A stretch of DNA of 6,969 nt from Elusimicrobiota bacterium (GTDB taxonomy: Bacteria; Elusimicrobiota; Elusimicrobia; O2-12-FULL-59-9). Position 1 is the stretch's first letter; each line of letters starts with the position of its first letter. Shown here piece by piece: positions 5,163 to 6,969 of the stretch. Made by a program: the position numbers and the translations under genes. A model generated the notes under the pieces. It was not told where the DNA came from. It made no database searches and saw only the letters and a program-made list of their open reading frames with translations. The stretch spans positions 1 to 6,969 of the forward strand of contig JACQRQ010000229.1 in the NCBI GenBank assembly GCA_016206405.1. The letters are read 5' to 3'.

Positions 5163-5771
5163 ATGACTAGCGCTGCGCTATACCACAGAGAGGCAGAAAT
5201 ATTCAGGGCCCACGGAGGGCTCCTGCGGACCTCCCAGGCTCTCAAGCTCGGCATTCACCCAAGGAATCTCTACGGCATGCGGGAAGCCAAGATCATCGAG
5301 CCCATAAGCCGCGGCCTTTTTCATCTGACCGAACTGCCCCCACTGTCCAAGCCGGACCTAGCCACGGTGGCGCTCAAGATTCCCCAGGGCGTGATCTGCC
5401 TGATCTCGGCCCTAGCCTTCCACGATATCACGACCCATATCCCTCACGAAGTCTTCGTGGCCCTGCGCAAAGGCGCCGAGAAGCCACGCCTGGATTTCCC
5501 GCCGGTAAGATTCGTATGGCTCTCCGAATCGGTCTTTAGCGCCGGCATCGAAACCCACAAGGCGGATGGGGCCGAGGTCCGGGTGTACTGTCCAGAGAAG
5601 ACCGTGGCCGATTGTTTTAAGTTCCGCAATCGCATCGGCACGGACGTCGCTCTGGAAGCGCTCAAACTCTGCCGCGAAAGGAAGCGCTCCAAACCGAAGG
5701 CACTGCTTAAGTACGCGAAGCTCTGCCGGGTCGAGCGCGTGATGAAGCCCTACCTGGAGGCCCTGCTGTGA
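5163..5771 (+). CDS. abiEi: Type IV TA antitoxin, AbiEi family (system 2)
   Basis: A 202-residue AbiEi-family antitoxin/autorepressor. An N-terminal winged helix spans about residues 8-55 (IFRAHGGLLRTSQALKLGIH, then ISRGLFHLTE as the wing). An 'ICLISALAFHDITTHIPHEVFVAL' region occupies about 78-101 and resembles the 'S..SAL.yH.lt...p..v.va' block of the family. A 'VYCPEKTVADCFKFRNRIG' region follows at about 141-159, where AbiEi proteins usually have 'rtiaDl..yr.kiG'. It belongs to a clearly different branch from the antitoxin at 579-1196. The ATG has only a weak upstream AGGT that lies within the operator, so translation as well as transcription may be repressed. It overlaps its toxin gene by 4 bases (GTGA). 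Confidence 0.88.
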   Translation: MTSAALYHREAEIFRAHGGLLRTSQALKLGIHPRNLYGMREAKIIEPISRGLFHLTELPPLSKPDLATVALKIPQGVICLISALAFHDITTHIPHEVFVALRKGAEKPRLDFPPVRFVWLSESVFSAGIETHKADGAEVRVYCPEKTVADCFKFRNRIGTDVALEALKLCRERKRSKPKALLKYAKLCRVERVMKPYLEALL

Positions 5772-6685
5772 GGAAGGAGATCAAAGACATCTCCGCGTCG
5801 GTCCGCCAGAAACTTCTCAACCGGGCCAAAGAGACGAATCGCCCCTTTGATGAGCTCCTCCAGTATTTTGCCATGGAGCGGTTTCTCTATCGCCTCAGCG
5901 AGTCCAAGCACCGGGACAGTGTGGTGCTCAAGGGCGCACTTATGTTCGTCGTGTGGAAAGCGCCGCGTTCGCGCGCGACGCGGGATATCGACTTCTTGGG
6001 CCGTATGCCCAATACCGTTGAAAAGCTGGAGGCCGTGGTCCGCGAGGTCTGCGAAGCCAAGGCCGAGCCCGACGGCATTGTTTTCGATCCCGGCAGCGTG
6101 AAGGGCGCGAGGATCAAGGAAGACGCCGACTATGAGGGCGTCCGCATTCGCTTTATCGGAAAGGTGGGCCAGGCGCGGGCTTACATGCAGATCGACTTCG
6201 GTTTCGGAGACGTCGTCTTCCCCAAGCCCGAGGAAATCGACTACCCAACCATCCTTGATATGCCAAAACCAAAGCTGAAGGGCTACCCGCGGGAAACGGT
6301 CGTGGCCGAGAAGTTCGATGCCATGGTCAAATTGGACATGCTCAACAGCCGAATGAAGGACTTCTACGACATCTGGCTTTTGGCCCAACAGTTTGATTTC
6401 GATGGAGAGAATCTCCGCGAGGCCGTTGCGAAGACATTTGCCAATCGGAAAACCGGAATGAGCACGGAACCCACGGCCCTATCAAAGGAGTTCTCAGAGA
6501 ACGCCGAGAAACGGACGCAGTGGACGGCATTCATCCGCAGGACAAGGCTTGAGAACGCGCCCAGGGAACTAGGCGAGGTTGTCGCAGTCCTGCGGGATTT
6601 TCTTCTCCCAATCGCCACGGCCATAGTCGCGGGCGACCGCCGATCCATATTTTGGAAGGCCCCCGGCCCTTGGCGGGACCGCTAA
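5768..6685 (+). CDS. abiEii: Type IV TA toxin, AbiEii nucleotidyltransferase (system 2)
   Basis: A 305-residue AbiEii-family nucleotidyltransferase toxin. Motifs: VLKGALMF (53-60) and TRDIDFLG (71-78) with D73/D75 as the paired metal-binding acids, MQIDFGFGD (140-148, D143 a probable third acid), YPRETVVAEKFDAM (173-186, the conserved E-K pair), and NSRMKDFYDIWLL (193-205). These match the family order and appear intact. The start is GTG 5768, which overlaps the antitoxin stop (GTGA) and has GGAGG at 5756-5760 with 7-base spacing, better than that of the first AbiEii. The two toxins share motif order but little else by eye. Its TAA (6683-6685) overlaps the stop of the opposing thioesterase gene, so no terminator separates them. 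Confidence 0.9.
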   Translation: MRKEIKDISASVRQKLLNRAKETNRPFDELLQYFAMERFLYRLSESKHRDSVVLKGALMFVVWKAPRSRATRDIDFLGRMPNTVEKLEAVVREVCEAKAEPDGIVFDPGSVKGARIKEDADYEGVRIRFIGKVGQARAYMQIDFGFGDVVFPKPEEIDYPTILDMPKPKLKGYPRETVVAEKFDAMVKLDMLNSRMKDFYDIWLLAQQFDFDGENLREAVAKTFANRKTGMSTEPTALSKEFSENAEKRTQWTAFIRRTRLENAPRELGEVVAVLRDFLLPIATAIVAGDRRSIFWKAPGPWRDR

Positions 6686-6969
6686 AACCTCCTCCCCTCC
6701 AGGGTCTCGATTTTGGCGCGCAGGTCGGGGCTGAGGCGGGTGACGGTTTTGCGTTGGTAGTCGTAGCAGACCTGAACCGTCTCGGCGGTCGCCACCACGC
6801 GCTGAGTCTTTTCCTCCAAAATCAGGTATTCGGAGGCAAACTTGGCGCCGCCGAGCTCCTTGGTGCGGATGTAGACGGCCAAGTCGTCGGTCAATAGCGC
6901 CGGAGAGCGGTAGTCTATCTCCACGCGGGCCAGGATGAAGCTGATGTCGCGGTGATCCTTGAAATCCGA
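6682..6969 (-). CDS. Acyl-CoA thioesterase, hotdog fold (C-terminal part)
   Basis: The C-terminal 95 residues of a minus-strand gene that begins beyond the right edge; the frame is open to base 6969. The visible segments DFKDHRDISFILARVEIDYR, SPALLTDDLAVYIRTKELG, KFASEYLILEE and ATAETVQVCYDY follow the strand pattern of 4-hydroxybenzoyl-CoA thioesterase-like (YbgC-type) hotdog proteins. In these 'F.larv.idY..pa..gD.l.v.....' and 'g...v.v.vd' are typical. Such cytoplasmic enzymes hydrolyse acyl-CoA thioesters; the substrate cannot be told here. The usual N-terminal catalytic Asp region is outside the window. It is probably a resident chromosomal gene bordering the TA cluster. It ends in TAG at 6684-6682, interlocked with the abiEii stop. 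Confidence 0.8.
   Translation of the reverse strand, partial: SDFKDHRDISFILARVEIDYRSPALLTDDLAVYIRTKELGGAKFASEYLILEEKTQRVVATAETVQVCYDYQRKTVTRLSPDLRAKIETLEGRRF

Noticed and set aside
5750..6388. 212-codon minus-strand open frame opposite abiEii-2
   Set aside because: It is a shadow frame of a gene with intact nucleotidyltransferase motifs on the plus strand.

Overview
The window is G+C-rich bacterial DNA with a high density of toxin-antitoxin and defence-type genes. No gene here allows a safe placement to phylum. The ordinary genes look like those of a free-living, uncultured GC-rich bacterium, and the AT-rich stretches are confined to intergenic control regions.

Layout. Positions 1-183 are the C-terminal end of a DUF4143-type AAA ATPase, cut by the left edge. 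At 180-253 lies a short copy of the 5' end of the DUF2075 gene found further right. It runs straight into a broken RelE/ParE-family toxin remnant (257-380). Next comes a first type IV AbiE pair, antitoxin AbiEi (579-1196) and nucleotidyltransferase toxin AbiEii (1189-2052), behind a promoter flanked by two matching dyad operators. A 345-base gene-free stretch (2053-2397) holds several inverted repeats, the best a nearly perfect 35-base hairpin. Then comes a large PD-(D/E)XK nuclease plus SF1 helicase protein of the DUF2075/Schlafen-group-3 type (2398-4257). On the minus strand lies a VapB (AbrB fold)/VapC (PIN ribonuclease) pair (4962 down to 4334). Divergent from it is a second, unrelated AbiE pair (5163-5771 and 5768-6685), which ends tail-to-tail with the C-terminal part of an acyl-CoA thioesterase (6969 down to 6682), probably a chromosomal housekeeping gene.

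How the parts work together. Each TA operon is compact: antitoxin first, toxin second, with an 8-, 4- or 4-base overlap, as expected for translationally coupled and autoregulated modules. Each also has its own dyad-symmetric candidate operators over the promoter, and the half-site sequences differ between the three, which suggests independent regulation without cross-talk. The first AbiE module and the toxin remnant sit between two direct repeats of the DUF2075 5' end. The simplest reading is that they were inserted at, or rearranged into, an ancestral ATPase-DUF2075 junction. No tRNA, rRNA, CRISPR array or transposase gene was seen.
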